From assembly GCA_965603355.1 (NCBI GenBank), contig CBFDCQ010000034.1, forward strand, positions 1 to 33,613: a DNA stretch of 33,613 nucleotides, written 5' to 3'. Position 1 is the first letter of the stretch; the number at the start of each line of letters is the position of its first letter. The notes below the pieces were generated by a model that worked only from the letters and a program-made list of their open reading frames with translations, was not told where the DNA came from and did not search any database. Positions 31,515-33,613 of the stretch are shown one piece after another. A program made the position numbers and the translations under genes. The DNA comes from CBFDCQ01 sp965603355. GTDB taxonomy: Bacteria > Hydrogenedentota > CAZGCA01 > CBFDCQ01.

Positions 31515-32462
31515 CTACCCCACAACCGCCTTGAGCTGCGCGGCGAGTTGTTCAGCGGCGCCGGCGTAGTTACGTGTCTTGAATGCGCGGACGTGTTGGA
31601 GGAATGTGTAGAGCCAGTATATGGCGCGCCTGAGAGGGTATCCGTCCAGCAAAGTGTGGCGAGCCGTGTATGCGTCGAAGAAATCGCGGCCGACGGTGCT
31701 CCATATTTCCAGGTATGCCAGCTCGAACTCGGTATGGCAGTACCGTCCGTTAGGGTCGAGGTACCCGACGAGGCGGGCGGGATCGCGGTCGATCATGATG
31801 TTGGTCGCCCATACGTCGCCATGGACGAGTGTAGCCGCGCCGGGCACGTCAAGCAGCGTATCGAGCCGGTCGATTATCGAGCGGATGGTCCGCATCGCGT
31901 CCGCAGATACCAGCCCGATCTTCTCGTTATCGCGGTATTCCTTCAATATGAACGTATCGCGGAAATATTCGCACCACGGCGCGTCAGTCCCGCCGGTCAA
32001 CGCGTCGCCGAACTTCTCGCGCGTACATGTGTGCAGCTCGGCGACCGTCTCGCCTACGGCACGGTCGATACCCCGCCGGTCCGACCCTGACATCCACATT
32101 GACGCATCACCCATGTTATCCCCCGGCAACCGTTCCATCACCATGTAGGAGTACGGCAGCGCCGCACCGCTTATGTCGCAGTGGAGGGGTTCCGGCAGCG
32201 GGAAGCATGCAGCACGGTCGCGATAATGTTTCAGGACGTTGAACTCGCTTTCCAGTTTCTCGTCCTGCGTTTCGTGGGATACTTTGAACACCACGCAGCT
32301 ATCGTCATCGCCGTAAGCGACCTCGAGCACTGTATTGACGCACCCGCCGGTAAGACGCCGTACGCCGGTGCATGGTTTGTGCTCGCCGAGCCACGATTCG
32401 AGCACCGTCTCGCACTGCGCGGGAGTGACGTTGACGATAGGGTTGATCGGCTTATCCGCCAT
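31515..32462 (-). CDS. APH/fructosamine-kinase-like phosphotransferase
   Basis: 315 residues from the ATG at 32462, which has a GGAGAG site; an ATG five codons upstream has none. The protein-kinase-like fold shows a Gly-rich loop region (LTGGCVNTVLEV), Lys60 in VVFKVS, hinge MVMERLPGD, catalytic loop HGDVWATN (His214, Asp216, Asn221) and metal Asp236 in YLDPNG. LDPNGRYCHTEFELAYLEIW is like fructosamine kinases (ketosamine 3-kinases), which phosphorylate sugar adducts on proteins. Aminoglycoside and choline kinases share the fold. Substrate is uncertain. A TATAAT box at 32499-32504 lies close upstream. Confidence 0.85.
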   Translation of the reverse strand: MADKPINPIVNVTPAQCETVLESWLGEHKPCTGVRRLTGGCVNTVLEVAYGDDDSCVVFKVSHETQDEKLESEFNVLKHYRDRAACFPLPEPLHCDISGAALPYSYMVMERLPGDNMGDASMWMSGSDRRGIDRAVGETVAELHTCTREKFGDALTGGTDAPWCEYFRDTFILKEYRDNEKIGLVSADAMRTIRSIIDRLDTLLDVPGAATLVHGDVWATNIMIDRDPARLVGYLDPNGRYCHTEFELAYLEIWSTVGRDFFDAYTARHTLLDGYPLRRAIYWLYTFLQHVRAFKTRNYAGAAEQLAAQLKAVVG

Positions 32463-32498
32463 GCTGCTCTCCGGCATTTACTGTCAGGGTGTCCGGCT

Positions 32499-32504
32499 AT
32501 TATA
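32499..32504 (-). promoter_or_regulatory. Candidate -10 box of the kinase gene
   Basis: A perfect TATAAT on minus, giving a leader of about 30 nt; no good -35 is found at 16-18 bp. Confidence 0.4.
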
Positions 32505-32529
32505 GAGGAGTTGACCCGTGAAATCCAGG

Positions 32530-32830
32530 GGATGGTTGGGTATTCACCACGAAGAACACGAAGACGAACTCTAGACTCTAAACCCGTGACTCTACTCTCT
32601 ACCCTCTACGCGCTACCCTCTGCTTTTACCGCAACAGCTATCTGCGCACGGATAGAGCTGCCCCCTATTCTCATTATGTCTCGTTTGAAAATAAGAGAGC
32701 AGCCAGGATCATTTCCATTATACAGGTTCTCGGCGAGAAAGTCCAGAACAAAATGTCGGTAGCAAGTAGAATGTACTGGGTAGTAGATAGGGGCAATCGC
32801 TTCGTCGTCCGCCGCTCCCCTCCATGGACT
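32530..32830. other. Low-complexity intergenic DNA
   Basis: The first part contains degenerate short repeats (CACGAAGAACACGAAG, then several CTCTA/ACCCTCTAC units). I find no gene. The full gap between the kinase and the plus-strand propeller gene is 489 bp. Confidence 0.5.
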
Positions 32831-32859
32831 CTGTATACTCTGTGGCTGATTTGAATGGG

Positions 32860-32888
32860 TTGACAACACGCGCAACTGCGGTCAAAAT
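32860..32888 (+). promoter_or_regulatory. Candidate promoter of the propeller gene
   Basis: TTGACA (32860-32865), a 17-bp spacer and CAAAAT (32883-32888), about 63 bp ahead of the ATG. Confidence 0.45.
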
Positions 32889-32951
32889 GATTCTGTTGGG
32901 ATTCATACGCGATCCCTCGGGTCATAGCTTGTCTCTTTCAAGGAGCGGATA

Positions 32952-33613
32952 ATGAACACTAGAAAGGCTCTTCTATCCCTCATTCCAATACTCATATGCC
33001 TTGCAGGATCTACCGCTTTCTCTAAGGAGGGCGATATCCTCTGGCAACGCACTGTGGGTGAGAACATCGAAGCAACTCCCGCCGTTGACCTAAACGGCAA
33101 CATCTACACGACCGGTGGCGGATACGTCTGGTCGTTCACCAAAGACGGCGAACTAAGATGGAAGACCTGCCCACTCGACGAAGAGCCAAAGGGACTCGAG
33201 CAGGAGTACCCCTATCCGCTGTCAAACAGCTCTTCGCCGGCGGTCAGTCCGGATGGGCAGAGCGTCTATGTCACGGGCTATGCCGGCGCGTTTGCATTCA
33301 GGACCCGTGACGGCAAAGTCCTCTGGAAGAAAACGGTGTTTGACAATTACTACGAGTTTTCCGAGAAGGAGTACGCAGGCCAGGCCAGGATGTGGAAGAA
33401 AACCGCATCGAAAGGCTACCCACAGATATTCGCAACGACTCCCGCAATCTCGGCCGACGGCACCCGACTATACGCCGGTGCGGGCGACAACGACTTCCAA
33501 AGCGATTCCTTCTTCTGTATTGATGCCGAGGACGGCTCTTTGATTTGGGAATACGTGAATCCCCACCCGCCGCAGCAGGAATCAGAGGAATTCGTGACGG
33601 AAGTACACCCGGA
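32952..33613 (+). CDS. Secreted PQQ-like beta-propeller protein, partial at right edge
   Basis: The frame is open from the ATG at 32952 (AAGGAG seven bases upstream) to the window end, 220 complete codons, with no stop. Residues 1-24 are a signal peptide (ending STAFS). The rest shows repeated blades of the PQQ/quinoprotein kind: GDILWQRTVGENIEATPAVD, then NIYTTGGGYVWSFTKDGELRW, SPAVSPDGQSVYVTG, AFRTRDGKVLWKK, TPAISADGTRLYAGAGD and CIDAEDGSLIWEY. The blades read W-x-x-D-G-like and can serve as a BamB-like scaffold, a quinoprotein dehydrogenase or a carbohydrate-associated surface protein. PQQ-binding residues cannot be judged from this fragment. It is divergent from the kinase gene. Confidence 0.88.
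   Translation, partial: MNTRKALLSLIPILICLAGSTAFSKEGDILWQRTVGENIEATPAVDLNGNIYTTGGGYVWSFTKDGELRWKTCPLDEEPKGLEQEYPYPLSNSSSPAVSPDGQSVYVTGYAGAFAFRTRDGKVLWKKTVFDNYYEFSEKEYAGQARMWKKTASKGYPQIFATTPAISADGTRLYAGAGDNDFQSDSFFCIDAEDGSLIWEYVNPHPPQQESEEFVTEVHP

Overview
The window is a bacterial chromosome segment of moderately high G+C. Its gene content points to a heterotrophic, carbohydrate-degrading lineage of the PVC/Hydrogenedentota/Sumerlaeota kind: secreted sulfatase and GH32 enzymes, an ADP-ribosylglycohydrolase-fold secreted protein, a prepilin-like protein of the DUF1559/H-x-DG type, and small membrane proteins of a style common in those genomes. Candidatus Hydrogenedentota is my best guess, made by recall of family style and not by a search. 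Most genes lie on the minus strand; only the acyl-CoA dehydrogenase and the right-edge propeller gene are on plus.

Region 1 (1-10944, minus) is a polysaccharide-type locus. In transcription order it holds a prepilin-like protein behind a consensus sigma70 promoter and a ~370-nt leader, a decayed gene tail, a secreted ADP-ribosylglycohydrolase-like protein, a small lipoprotein, a sulfatase, a levanase-like GH32 protein, and a second, divergent GH32 protein fused to an NTF2-like domain and cut by the left edge. Two of these genes sit behind copies of the same 68-bp promoter/leader module, and a third shares its core motif. The set looks like a system for a beta-fructan or related sugar, possibly sulfated.

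Region 2 (11234-15554, minus) is a housekeeping transcription unit: a perfect TTGACA-N17-TATAAT promoter, dnaG, rpoD and a CAU-anticodon tRNA (features favour tRNA-Ile2). The sigma factor carries a long histone-H1-like Lys/Ala N-terminal extension.

Region 3 (15562-19480, minus) has an M20 peptidase, a GH39-like lipoprotein and a small [4Fe-4S] ferredoxin with its own promoter. Between ferredoxin and GH39-like gene is a ~290-nt transcribed but unexplained stretch ending in an intrinsic terminator.

Region 4 (19563-24511) has a flavoprotein with an iron-sulfur-flavoprotein cysteine motif followed by a class II (B12) ribonucleotide reductase on minus. A ~600-residue acyl-CoA dehydrogenase is read divergently on plus; recognisable sigma70 promoters point both ways from the shared gap.

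Region 5 (24522-32462, minus) has a multi-pass membrane protein, a four-gene ABC efflux operon (ATPase, FtsX-type permease, HlyD-type adaptor, 61-residue membrane protein), a small membrane protein and an APH-fold kinase. Two intergenic gaps flanking the ABC operon are filled with a family of short covarying hairpin modules.

Region 6 (32952-33613, plus) is the start of a secreted PQQ-like beta-propeller protein, cut by the right edge.
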